Part shown: positions 17,341 to 25,888 of the stretch, piece by piece
How the letters are laid out: every line of letters begins with the position of its first letter
How positions within the stretch are numbered: position 1 is the stretch's first letter
From: an uncultured Myxococcales bacterium
GTDB lineage: Bacteria; Myxococcota_A; Polyangia; Polyangiales; Polyangiaceae
Assembly: GCA_937949945.1 (NCBI GenBank)
Contig: CALFEQ010000097.1
Span: forward strand, 1 to 64,000
Reading direction: 5' to 3'
Length of the DNA: 64,000 nucleotides
Made by a program: the position numbers and the translations under genes
Notes under the pieces: model-generated
The model's input: only the letters and a program-made list of their open reading frames with translations
Told to the model about the DNA's origin: nothing
Database searches by the model: none

Positions 17341-20157
17341 GTGCGCGTGCCCCCGCCTCCCAGCAGCCTGCCGCCGCCCGGATCCGAGGACGTCCTCTAT
17401 CTCGTCGACCTCTCCGGTTACGTGTACCGGGCCTATCACGCGATCACGCCGCTCTCCTCCTCGAAAGGAGAGACGACCCATGCCGTGCTCGGCACGGTCA
17501 ACATGCTCCAGAAGGTCGTCAACGAGCGGCTGCCCGCGATGTTCGCGGTCGCGATGGACTGCAAAGGGCCGAGCTTCCGCAAGGAGGTCGACGCCCGCTA
17601 CAAGGCGACGCGGCAGGCGATGCCGGCCGACCTCGCGCCGCAGGTGGCCCGCTGCGAGCAGATCGTCCGCGCGTACAACATTCCCATCTTCCGCGCCGAC
17701 TCCTTCGAGGCCGACGACGTCATCGCCGCGGTCGTCGCGCGCGCGCTCGCCGACGGGCTCCGCGTGGTCATCGTGAGCGCGGACAAGGACCTCATGCAGC
17801 TCGTCCGCGACGAGGACAACAGGGTCATCCTCTGGGACTCGATGCGTGACCGCACGTACGGGCCGGTCGAGGTCGAGCAGAAGTTCGGCGTCCCGCCGAG
17901 CAAGCTCCGCGACCTGCTCGCGCTGACGGGCGACACCTCGGACAACATCCCCGGCGTCCCGTCCGTCGGCCCGAAGACCGCGGCCGACCTGCTCCGGCAG
18001 TTCGGGTCGATCGACGGCATCTACGAGCGCGTCGCCGAGATCAAGAAGCCCAAGCTCCGCGAGAACCTCGTGAACCACGAGGCCGACGCACGGATCTCGC
18101 GCGAGCTCGTCACGCTGAAGGCCGACGTCCCGATCGAGTTCGACCGAGAGCAGGTCCGCTACGGTGGTGCGAACCTCGAAGAGCTCCGTAAGCTCTTCGT
18201 CGAGCTCGAGTTCACGCGCCTGCTCGATCAGATCAACGCCGCGGAGCAGCGTCTTCGGGAAGGCCGGCACACGGCGGTCGGCGAGAAGGGCGCCGGCCGC
18301 GCGGTGGCGATGGTCTCCGCGGCCGCGCGCCAGCCGCCGCCTGCGCCGCTCGTCGAGCGCACGTACCGGCCCATCACCGACGCGAAGGACCTCGCCGCCG
18401 TCCTCGCTCGAGCCAAGGAGACCGGCGTGCTCGGCCTCGGCGTCGCCGCGACGAGCCCCGATCCCATGCGCGCGCAGATCCTCGGCGTCGCGCTCGCCGC
18501 CGCGCCCGGCCAAGGCTTCTACGTCCCGATCGCGCACCGCTATCTCGGCGCGCCGTCGCAGCTCGGCTGGGAGGAGGTCCGCGCCGCGCTCGCGCCGCTG
18601 CTCGAAGACCCCGGCGTGCGGAAGGTCGCGTACGACCTGAAGCGCATCGAGAACCTCTTCGCGCGCGGCGGCGCGCGCATCGAGGGAAGGATCTCCGACC
18701 CGATGCTCGCCGCGTACCTCCTCGACCCGGAGGCGCCGCATGCGCTGAAGGATCTCGTCCGCCGCGAGTTCGGCGCCGAGCTGCCCATCTTCGAGGAGAG
18801 CGCGTCGGGCGGCCGCAAGTCCGCTCGTCTCATGTTCGACCAGCTCGACATCGAGCGCGCGACGACCTACGTGGCGCCCCTCGCCGAGTACGCCGTCGCC
18901 CTCGCGGAGCGGCTCGAGCCGCGCGTCGCGTCCGAGGGCCTCGGCGACCTCTACGAGCGGGTCGAGCTGCCGCTCTCGCGCGTGCTCGCGGCGATGGAGC
19001 AGAAGGGCGTGCTCGTCGACACCTCGCGCCTCGCGGGCATCGCCGCGAAGGTCGAGGCGGAGTGCCAGGTCCTCGAGGCGAAGGCGCACGAGGCGGCCGG
19101 GCGCAAGTTCGCGATCCGCTCGCGCGATCAGCTCGAGACGATCCTCTTCGACGAGCTGAAGCTCCCCGTCGTGAAGCGGACGCTGAAAGGTGGCCGCTCG
19201 ACCGACGCCGCGGTGCTCGAGGAGCTCGCCGACAAGCACCCGCTGCCGGGCATCATTCTCGACTACCGCGAGCTCGACAAGCTGAAGGGGACGTACCTCG
19301 AGGCGCTCCCGCGCGCGGTGAATCCCGAGACCGGGCGCATCCACACGCGCTTCGAGCAGGCGGTCACGGCGACGGGCCGCCTCTCGTCGACCGATCCGAA
19401 CCTCCAGAACATCCCCATCCGCCGTGAGCTCGGACGCCTCGTCCGATCGGCGTTCGTCGCGCCCGAGGGCTACGTCATCGTCAGCGCGGACTACTCCCAG
19501 ATCGAGCTACGCGTGCTCGCGCACCTCGCGAAGGACGAGGCGCTCGCCGCGGCGTTCCGCGAGCGCGTCGACGTGCACACGCACACCGCGTCGCTGGTCT
19601 TCGACGTCCCGCGCACCGAGGTCACGCCGGAGATGCGCCGCCGCGCGAAGGCGATCAACTTCGGCCTCATCTACGGCATGGGCGAGCCGCGCCTCGCGCG
19701 CGACCTCGGGATCTCGCGCCAGGAGGCGCACGCCTTCATCCAGGCGTACTTCGAGCGGTTCGAAGGCGTGCGCCGCTTCATGGAGCAGACCGTCGAAGGA
19801 GCGCGCCAGGGCGAAGCCGTCCACACCATCCTCGGCCGTCGCCGCTTCTTGCCGAACCTCCACTCGTCGAACCGCGGCCTACGCTTCGAAGCCGAGCGCG
19901 TCGCGAAGAACACTCCGATCCAGGGCTCGGCCGCCGACATCCTGAAGCTCGCGATGATCAAGCTGGGCCTCGGCGACGTCGTCCCGGGCGCCCGCATGAT
20001 CCTCACGGTCCACGACGAGCTCGTCTTCGAGGTCCCCGAGAAGCACGTGGAGGAGGCGAAGGCGCGCATCAAGGAGGCGATGGAGAGCGCGTATGCGCTC
20101 GACGTCCCGCTCGAGGTGGACGTGGGGGCGGGGAAGCATTGGGGGGAGGCGCACTGA
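17341..20157 (+). CDS. polA: DNA polymerase I, proofreading domain degenerate
   Basis: About 938 residues from the GTG at 17341; a GTG 93 bp upstream is possible but adds non-conserved sequence, and no strong Shine-Dalgarno site decides it. Order: 5'-3' exonuclease ('LYLVDLSGYVYRAY', 'ADSFEADDVIA', 'GDTSDNIPGV'), degenerate 3'-5' exonuclease, and the polymerase domain with motif A 'SADYSQIELRVLAHL', O-helix 'RRRAKAINFGLIYGM' and motif C 'LTVHDELVFEVPE'. The exonuclease region lacks the DxE pair (reads 'LGLGVAAT') and the second acidic motif (reads 'YVAPLAEYAVAL'), so proofreading is probably lost, as in Taq-type enzymes. It replaces RNA primers and fills repair gaps. Confidence 0.95.
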   Translation: MRVPPPPSSLPPPGSEDVLYLVDLSGYVYRAYHAITPLSSSKGETTHAVLGTVNMLQKVVNERLPAMFAVAMDCKGPSFRKEVDARYKATRQAMPADLAPQVARCEQIVRAYNIPIFRADSFEADDVIAAVVARALADGLRVVIVSADKDLMQLVRDEDNRVILWDSMRDRTYGPVEVEQKFGVPPSKLRDLLALTGDTSDNIPGVPSVGPKTAADLLRQFGSIDGIYERVAEIKKPKLRENLVNHEADARISRELVTLKADVPIEFDREQVRYGGANLEELRKLFVELEFTRLLDQINAAEQRLREGRHTAVGEKGAGRAVAMVSAAARQPPPAPLVERTYRPITDAKDLAAVLARAKETGVLGLGVAATSPDPMRAQILGVALAAAPGQGFYVPIAHRYLGAPSQLGWEEVRAALAPLLEDPGVRKVAYDLKRIENLFARGGARIEGRISDPMLAAYLLDPEAPHALKDLVRREFGAELPIFEESASGGRKSARLMFDQLDIERATTYVAPLAEYAVALAERLEPRVASEGLGDLYERVELPLSRVLAAMEQKGVLVDTSRLAGIAAKVEAECQVLEAKAHEAAGRKFAIRSRDQLETILFDELKLPVVKRTLKGGRSTDAAVLEELADKHPLPGIILDYRELDKLKGTYLEALPRAVNPETGRIHTRFEQAVTATGRLSSTDPNLQNIPIRRELGRLVRSAFVAPEGYVIVSADYSQIELRVLAHLAKDEALAAAFRERVDVHTHTASLVFDVPRTEVTPEMRRRAKAINFGLIYGMGEPRLARDLGISRQEAHAFIQAYFERFEGVRRFMEQTVEGARQGEAVHTILGRRRFLPNLHSSNRGLRFEAERVAKNTPIQGSAADILKLAMIKLGLGDVVPGARMILTVHDELVFEVPEKHVEEAKARIKEAMESAYALDVPLEVDVGAGKHWGEAH

Positions 20158-20161
20158 AGGA

Positions 20162-20338
20162 GGCTCCGGGCTCCAGGCTCCAGGCTCCAGGGGGGCAACG
20201 AGGCAGCTTCCTCTCTTCGCAGACGAGCACCGACGTTCCCGATGACGACTCTCGTGAGTCGCGGTGCTCTGCATCGCAGCTCGCGGCTGCTGCGGCGTTC
20301 TGTCCGCTCTTCTTCCCTGGAGCCCGGAGCCTGGAGCC
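20162..20338. repeat. Small element with inverted heptamer-repeat ends and inner cruciform
   Basis: The left end (20162-20190) has four GGCTCCR heptamers in tandem; the right end (20318-20338) has TGGAGCC, CGGAGCC, TGGAGCC, the same motif inverted. The outer ~24 bp pair with two mismatches. Inside, GAGCACCG (20225-20232) pairs with CGGTGCTC (20262-20269) and CGACTC (20246-20251) with GAGTCG (20256-20261), a nested hairpin. The whole fits in the gap between polA and the diiron enzyme gene, like a MITE or REP-type element. No target-site duplication could be confirmed. Confidence 0.7.
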
Positions 20339-20406
20339 TCTTTCTTGCTCGAATCGCGCAAGAATCCCTCAGTGCCCAACGCCGCTCGCGATCGTATCTG
20401 AACGCC

Positions 20407-21513
20407 ATGTGGACACTCCTCGAGCGGGGCTTCCGGCGGTCGGCGATGTGGGCGTACGCGATCAACCAGTCGCGTGCGAAGGTCGTGATGGATCCGATCT
20501 ACCTCGGCGTGGCCAAGGCGCTGCTTCGTGGCACGCGGCCGAGCGAGAAGTTGATGAAGGAGAGGTTCCCGTCGAACCTCTACTTCCCGTATCGAAAACG
20601 ATCGCGCAAGCTCCAGTACTTCATCGAGGATTGGGACTTCGGTCAGGCGCGTCCCGATCTGCTCACGCCGCGGCAGCGACAGATGATGCACACCGTGGCG
20701 CTCGGCGAGACGAGCGGGTCCGCGGTCGCCGACGGGTTCTTGCGTACGTTCCGCACGAATCCGGAGCTCGCGGCGTTCTTCGGGACGTGGTTCACCGAGG
20801 AGCTGAATCACTTCATCGGCTACCACATGTACCTGCGGCAGATGGGCGAGCCGTGGCCTGCGGCGCGCGGGCTCGAGGTCGCCGAGACCGAGGTGCGCGT
20901 CTACGCGGACGACCCGATGGAGGTCGCCGCGTGCAACATGTACCAGGAGCTGATCGGCTTCCTCGTCTATCGATCCTTCGCGAAGCAGGTGAAGGATCCG
21001 TTCCTCGGCAAGATGCTCGCGCAGTTCGCGAAGGACGAATGCCGGCACTTCCGCTTCTACGAGGACGTGGTCGCGCGGCACATCCAGAAGAACCCGTCGT
21101 TCCGCGCCGTCGTGCTCAAGGTCTTTCTCAAGGCGACGTCGCCGTACAACCAGGTGTCGGGGAGCGCGTCGAACGTGCTCGACCACCTCGCGATGGGCGC
21201 CTTCTACTTCCGCAAGCCGGAGTACGAGTACTTCCTCGGCGAGAACGAGTACCTGCTCGGCACGAGCCTGCGGTCCTTCTGGGACTGGTACTTCAAGGGC
21301 CTGTTGCCTCCGTGCAGGTTCTGCTCGAAGGAGCCGTACCAGTGCTCTTGCGAGCACTTCGAGGACGGCGAGCCTCCGCCGATCCGGAACCCGGGTTGGT
21401 GGAAGCAGGTGACGAGCGGCCGCGCCGCTTCCGCCGAGATCGACGTCGACGAGTGGGCGAGGGAGCTCCTCGAGGAGCGCAAGCGCGCGCGTGCGGAGGC
21501 CGCGCCGAGCTGA
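20407..21513 (+). CDS. Ferritin-like diiron protein, acyl-ACP-desaturase type
   Basis: 368 residues from the ATG at 20407 (MWTLLERGFRRSAMW); the earlier in-frame start would lie in the repeat element. Two ExxH diiron motifs are seen, EELNH (131-135) and DECRH (210-214), and Glu181 in 'YQELIGF' fits a further ligand, the arrangement of soluble acyl-ACP desaturases and related ferritin-like oxygenases. It should use O2 and reducing equivalents to oxidise an acyl or similar substrate. The C-terminus has four clustered cysteines (303, 306, 313, 315; CxxC-x6-CxC), not known to me in plant or mycobacterial desaturases. Convergent with the ATPase gene, three bases between stops. Confidence 0.8.
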   Translation: MWTLLERGFRRSAMWAYAINQSRAKVVMDPIYLGVAKALLRGTRPSEKLMKERFPSNLYFPYRKRSRKLQYFIEDWDFGQARPDLLTPRQRQMMHTVALGETSGSAVADGFLRTFRTNPELAAFFGTWFTEELNHFIGYHMYLRQMGEPWPAARGLEVAETEVRVYADDPMEVAACNMYQELIGFLVYRSFAKQVKDPFLGKMLAQFAKDECRHFRFYEDVVARHIQKNPSFRAVVLKVFLKATSPYNQVSGSASNVLDHLAMGAFYFRKPEYEYFLGENEYLLGTSLRSFWDWYFKGLLPPCRFCSKEPYQCSCEHFEDGEPPPIRNPGWWKQVTSGRAASAEIDVDEWARELLEERKRARAEAAPS

Positions 21514-21516
21514 CCT

Positions 21517-22641
21517 TCAGTGGAGCAGGCCCTCGCCGAGCTCGACGCGGCTCGACGTGCGCCGGAGCGCGACGACCTCGTTGGCGTCGCAGGCGAGGGC
21601 GAGGTGCGTCGACGCGGTCGTGAGGATCCACTGCACGCCGGGCAGCGCGTTCCGCAAGAGCGGCACGAGCGTTCGGAGCAGCGCCGGGTCCTGCTGGCTC
21701 TCGACGTCGTCGATCGCGACGACGCCCTCGCGCTCTCGCGGCGTGTCCGATCCGGGGTACGCCGCGAAGAGCGCGCGGAGCGGGAGCGCCACGAACGCGA
21801 CGAGGTGGCGGGCCGCGCGCGGCAACGCGTCGAACGAGACGAGCCCGCCGCGCGCCGATCGCGCCTGCGGCTCGAGCGTCGTCGGGTTCACGCCGGCGTA
21901 CCGGAGATCGAACGGCTCGAGGACGACGTCGATGGCCTCGCGGAGCGCGGACTCGAAGCGGCTCAGATGATCGAACTCGGCCCGACCGGCGCCGAGTGCG
22001 GCGCCCACGACGGCGTAGGCGAGGACCTGCTTCGTCTCCCTCGTCAGGTCGGCGCGCGTGGGATCGTCGAACGTCGCCGGCGGCTGGCGCACGTCGTAGC
22101 GGAGAATCGAGCGATCGGGCGCGGTGAGCATGTTCGGCGTGCGCGAGAACCAACGCGCGCCGGAGAACGAGACGAAGACGTGACCGCCTTCCGTCTGCGC
22201 GCGGCGATCGAAGAGGGCCTGCTCGCGACGTCGAGCGGCGGCGGCTTCGGGCGTCTCGCCAGGTAGGACGGCGGCGGGGCTCGCCACGACGAGCGGGTGA
22301 GGTCGCTCGGGATCGTCCTCGCCGAGGAGCCATTCCGCGGCGGCCCACGCGGGCCCGTCACCGGCCGGGCGCGGCTCGCGGCCCGCGGGCGGAAGAGGAG
22401 GCAGCGCGTTGCCGGGACGCGTCTGCGCGAGCGCCGCGAGGAGCGACGTCTTGCCGGTCCCGTCCGCCCCGAAGAGCACGGTGACGGCGCGCGGGTTCGC
22501 CGCAAGGAGCTCGGTCGCCGGCTCGTCGGGCGAGGGCGCGCCGTCGGTCGTGTCGTCGATGTCCGGCTCCGGCGTCGCGAGCCGCAGGACCGCATCGTCG
22601 AACGGACCGACGTTGTGGACGTGCAACCGGAGGAGGCGCAT
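21517..22641 (-). CDS. SMC/OLD-like AAA ATPase without nuclease domain
   Basis: 374 residues. The N-terminus 'MRLLRLHVHNVGPFDDAVLRL' is the first strand pattern of SMC-type P-loop ATPases. Walker A is 'FGADGTGKTSLL' (~57-68) and Walker B is 'GVVAIDDVESQQDP', followed by a His-containing 'THLALACD' end. There is no coiled-coil insertion, TOPRIM or HNH nuclease, and no partner gene beside it, so it is not an obvious two-gene defence system. Role unknown: ATP-dependent DNA or protein handling is inferred from the fold. It is convergent with the diiron enzyme gene. Confidence 0.8.
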   Translation of the reverse strand: MRLLRLHVHNVGPFDDAVLRLATPEPDIDDTTDGAPSPDEPATELLAANPRAVTVLFGADGTGKTSLLAALAQTRPGNALPPLPPAGREPRPAGDGPAWAAAEWLLGEDDPERPHPLVVASPAAVLPGETPEAAAARRREQALFDRRAQTEGGHVFVSFSGARWFSRTPNMLTAPDRSILRYDVRQPPATFDDPTRADLTRETKQVLAYAVVGAALGAGRAEFDHLSRFESALREAIDVVLEPFDLRYAGVNPTTLEPQARSARGGLVSFDALPRAARHLVAFVALPLRALFAAYPGSDTPREREGVVAIDDVESQQDPALLRTLVPLLRNALPGVQWILTTASTHLALACDANEVVALRRTSSRVELGEGLLH

Positions 22642-22716
22642 CGAATCGAAGCCTAGCGGCGTTCGAGCGGACGTGCCGTCCGTTTTCGGGCCGTGGGCGC
22701 AGGCGCCCGAGCGAGG

Positions 22717-23874
22717 TCAGTTCTTGCGCGAGGCGCGCGCGCGGAGGGCGAGCGCGCAGGCGAGCAGGAGCGCCAGCGACGCGCTGCTCCCACCGACCGG
22801 CCCGCCCGTCGCCGAGCAGGACTCCTGCGTGCGGGGGGAGTCGGACAGCGGAGCCTCCTCCTCGGAGGTCGAGCTCGGGATCGTCTCGTCGTCCTCGGGG
22901 ACGTCGCCGGGCTCGCCGACCGGGGTGGCGCCGGCGATCGCGAAGGCCTCCTCGAAGAGGGCGCTCCAGCCGGAGGTCATCGTGTAGATGTGGCCGTAGT
23001 CGTCGTTGCAGTCGCCGCCGCGCGAGACGACGCCGACCACGGCGCCGGTCTTCTCGCTGATCGCCGGGCCGCCCGAGTCGCCCTGGCAGATCGAGCGGCC
23101 GACCTCGAACTCGTGCGGGCCGAGCGCCGTCTTGCTCGACGAGATGCCGCGCCCCATCGCGAGCACCTGCACGCCCTCCTTGCGGAGGCGGGTGCCGATG
23201 GGCAGGTGCTTGTCGTTCTGCCCGTAGCCGACGGAGCGGATCCGCTCCTTCGGGGTGACGCGCCGGTGGAGGCGGACGGGGAGCGGCTCGACGTCGGCGA
23301 TCTCGCGGTCGAGGACGACGAGCGCGATGTCCGAGTCGCAGAGGTGGTCCTCGTCCGGCGCGACGATGGCCTTGCCCACCGCGTCGGCCGGCTTGCTGAA
23401 CTTGGGCTTCGCGCCGACGTAGACGGCCACGTGCTCGGGCTTGTGGTTGCCGGCGACGTGCGCGCCGTTCGTCGAGCGGCCGTTCTCGTCGCACGAGACC
23501 GACGTGGTCAGGCTCTTCGCCACGCAGTGGCGCGCGGTCAGCACCACGTTCGGGGCGACGAGGGCGCCGGAGCAGAGCTCGTAAGAGCCGGCAGACCCCA
23601 CCTTCAGCGCCACGACGCTCGAGATGGAGCGGTCGTCGTCGTCGGGCGCGCCTCCGAAGATCGAGGTCTCGGAGCCCAGCACGACGTCGACGTTCACGGC
23701 CTGCTCCGCCTCGGCCGCGCACCCCGCGAGGAGGGGGAGCACGAGGAGGACCAGGACTGATGAAAGGATGATCCACCAGCCGGGACGGGGCTGGGGAACG
23801 ATGTGCGCGGAGGTGCGCGTAGACGCGAGGGTTTCTGCGGTGGGGGCTGCAGAGGAGAACGCTCGGGCCAACAC
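22717..23874 (-). CDS. Trypsin-like serine protease with lipobox and MYXO-CTERM-like tail
   Basis: 385 residues from a GTG at 23874, the only useful in-frame start ahead of the hydrophobic segment. Residues ~34-52 are a signal ending in the lipobox 'LLAGC' (Cys52). The S1 protease domain has the triad His116 ('LTARHC'), Asp182 ('CDSDIAL') and Ser267 ('GDSGGP'), plus disulfide-type cysteines. The C-terminus has a Ser/Glu/Asp linker, Cys, 'GGPVGGSS', a hydrophobic helix (~362-378) and 'RARASRKN', the layout of the MYXO-CTERM sorting signal. It should act outside the cytoplasm. Having both a lipobox and a C-terminal anchor is unusual. Confidence 0.9.
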   Translation of the reverse strand: MLARAFSSAAPTAETLASTRTSAHIVPQPRPGWWIILSSVLVLLVLPLLAGCAAEAEQAVNVDVVLGSETSIFGGAPDDDDRSISSVVALKVGSAGSYELCSGALVAPNVVLTARHCVAKSLTTSVSCDENGRSTNGAHVAGNHKPEHVAVYVGAKPKFSKPADAVGKAIVAPDEDHLCDSDIALVVLDREIADVEPLPVRLHRRVTPKERIRSVGYGQNDKHLPIGTRLRKEGVQVLAMGRGISSSKTALGPHEFEVGRSICQGDSGGPAISEKTGAVVGVVSRGGDCNDDYGHIYTMTSGWSALFEEAFAIAGATPVGEPGDVPEDDETIPSSTSEEEAPLSDSPRTQESCSATGGPVGGSSASLALLLACALALRARASRKN

Positions 23875-24145
23875 TGCGACCCCAGCGCTTCACAATGTGT
23901 GCCTATATCCGACAGCTCGGGTATAAACGTACCTCCGCTGTGATCGGGAAGGCGGCCGCCGGAGGCCTCCCGACCGCCGAGATGTCTGATCTCGCTGTCA
24001 TGGAAGACCCTTCAGTGTGCCTCCTGGTCACCCCGGGGAAGCTCCGCCACCCGAGCTTTTTCGGTGCTTTGCGCATGGGCCGTGTCTTTGCTAGGCACGA
24101 GCGCCCGTGCTTGCCCCAAGCGCCCTTCGGAAGCCTTCCGCGTAA
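23875..24145. promoter_or_regulatory. Divergent promoter region, protease / GT-C gene
   Basis: A 271-bp gap between divergent genes. It has locally AT-richer stretches (CTATATCC near 23903 and GTATAAAC at 23921-23928) that could hold -10 elements, and an inverted GGAGGCC/GGCCTCC-like patch near 23957. No RNA gene or coding region is recognisable here. Confidence 0.35.
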
Positions 24146-25888
24146 ATGCTCAACTCCGACGCCGTAACCAGGGAGCTGCTCCCCTCCACGCGCGATGGAG
24201 TGAGCCTCGAAGACGCCGCGTCCGTTCCGGGTGCGCCCAGCATTCGGCCGGCCGCTCTCGGCCGCGTCCCGGCCGCGGGCCCGCGGGCCATCCTCGGCAA
24301 GCTCAGCCGTATTCGCCTCTCCGACGCGCAGCTCGCGCTCGTGGCGAGCGGCGTCCTCTTCCTCGTCGGCGCTTGGCCGATCGCGCTCACGGAGGTCCCT
24401 CCTTATCAGGACCTGCCGAACCACCTCGCGACCCTGACGGTCATCGAGAACCGGAGCGCGTACCCCGAATACGTCTTCAACGGGTTCTTCAAGACGAACT
24501 CGGCGCTCTTCACCTGGCTTCACCTCGTCGGCGCCGTCACGGGAGTGAAGCTCGCAGCGCGGCTCTTCGCGGTCCTGACGCTCGGCCTCACCGCGCTCAT
24601 GATCCCGCGCTTTTTGCTGCGCCTCACGGGCAGCCGCAAGAAGATGCTCGTCGCGAGCCTGTTCGCGTGGCCGATGGTCCACAACTGGTTCGTGTCGATG
24701 GGCATGCTCGACTTCGCGATCGCGGTGCCCCTTTCGCTCGGGCTCCTGCTCGCGATCGACCGGCAGCGGTCGGCACCCTCGCTGAAGGGCGTGGCCATCG
24801 TCGCGGGGCTCGGCATCGCGACTTGGTACGCGCACGTCTTCCCGCTGCTCGTCGTACACCTGCTCGTGTTGGTCGAGTCGCTGGTTCGACCGACGTGGAA
24901 GGAGCGTCTCCGCGCATTCCGCGCGATGGTGCCTCCGCTCCTCCCCGCGTCGCTCCTCGCGATCGTGTCGATCGCCCAGCACGTGCGCGACGTCGTGGGC
25001 CCGATGACGGGCTTCATGAACTACCAGAAGCTCCTCGCGCCCTGGGAGCTCGTCTACAACCTCTGGGCGGAGTGGTTCTGGGGCTACTCGAACTTCTCGC
25101 TCTCGAGCCTCGTCCCCTGCATCGCGCTCGGGATCCTCGGCTTCCGAGCCGTCCTCCGGCGCGCCGAGCAGGCGCCGGCGTTCTTCTCGCCGTGGGCGCT
25201 CCTCGTCCTCGTCGTCCTGTACTGCTTCATGCCGTACAAGATGACGAACTGGTTCCACGTGAACTCGAGGCTGATCCCGTACATCTGGATCGGCCTTCTG
25301 TTGTGGCTGCCCGAGTCGCTGCCGAGGCGGCTCGGGGCCGCGCTCGTGGCGTCGGGCGTCCTCTACACGGCCGGCATGGGCTTCGACTACGTGCGCCTCG
25401 ATCGCGAGCGCCAGGAGTTCTCCGCCGGCATCGAGGTCGTGCCCGAGGGCGCGCGCCTGCTCCCGCTCCTCTTCAATCACAAGGGCGTCTCGGACAACAC
25501 GCGGAACCTCCTCCACATGTGGGGCTACTACGTGATCGAGCGCCGGACGGCCGCGCCGCTCTTGTTCGCTCACTCGCGCTCGTTCCCCATCACGTACAGC
25601 GAGCCGCCCCCCGTCCGCTTCAACCATCTCGTGCTCGAGTCGTTCGCGCCCGAGGCGAAGACGCCGGCCGAGGTCTGCAAGAACGCGTCGCGCTTCGACG
25701 GCTGCGAGGAGCTGTTCGAGGCGACGTGGCGCAAGTTCTACGAAGAGGCGACGCCGCGTTACGACCACTTGCTCCTGTGGGATCCGACCCCCGAGGCCTT
25801 GGCGATGGTTCCGCGCGCGTACGAGCGCATCTTCCAGCGCGGGCGGCTCATGATCTACGCGCGCCGCGGCCCGCTCTCGCGACACTGA
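24146..25888 (+). CDS. Polytopic membrane protein, GT-C glycosyltransferase-like
   Basis: 580 residues with a ~60-residue cytoplasmic start and about ten hydrophobic helices. After the first helix comes 'EVPPYQDLPNHLATLTVIEN', whose DLPNH-type loop sits where GT-C enzymes carry their acidic catalytic motif between helices 1 and 2. The last ~170 residues form a soluble domain outside the membrane. Such enzymes move sugars from polyprenyl-phosphate donors to glycans, lipids or proteins at the membrane. The next gene starts at the base after its stop and encodes a similar protein. Substrate unknown. Confidence 0.75.
   Translation: MLNSDAVTRELLPSTRDGVSLEDAASVPGAPSIRPAALGRVPAAGPRAILGKLSRIRLSDAQLALVASGVLFLVGAWPIALTEVPPYQDLPNHLATLTVIENRSAYPEYVFNGFFKTNSALFTWLHLVGAVTGVKLAARLFAVLTLGLTALMIPRFLLRLTGSRKKMLVASLFAWPMVHNWFVSMGMLDFAIAVPLSLGLLLAIDRQRSAPSLKGVAIVAGLGIATWYAHVFPLLVVHLLVLVESLVRPTWKERLRAFRAMVPPLLPASLLAIVSIAQHVRDVVGPMTGFMNYQKLLAPWELVYNLWAEWFWGYSNFSLSSLVPCIALGILGFRAVLRRAEQAPAFFSPWALLVLVVLYCFMPYKMTNWFHVNSRLIPYIWIGLLLWLPESLPRRLGAALVASGVLYTAGMGFDYVRLDRERQEFSAGIEVVPEGARLLPLLFNHKGVSDNTRNLLHMWGYYVIERRTAAPLLFAHSRSFPITYSEPPPVRFNHLVLESFAPEAKTPAEVCKNASRFDGCEELFEATWRKFYEEATPRYDHLLLWDPTPEALAMVPRAYERIFQRGRLMIYARRGPLSRH

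Noticed and set aside
16780..19344. 854-codon open frame antisense to polA
   Set aside because: The product is charged low-complexity sequence with no motif, whereas polA on the other strand has every family motif.
21517..22641. ATPase considered as part of an anti-phage defence system
   Set aside because: No nuclease, toxin, reverse transcriptase or other partner gene lies beside it, and the neighbours are a desaturase-type enzyme and a protease.
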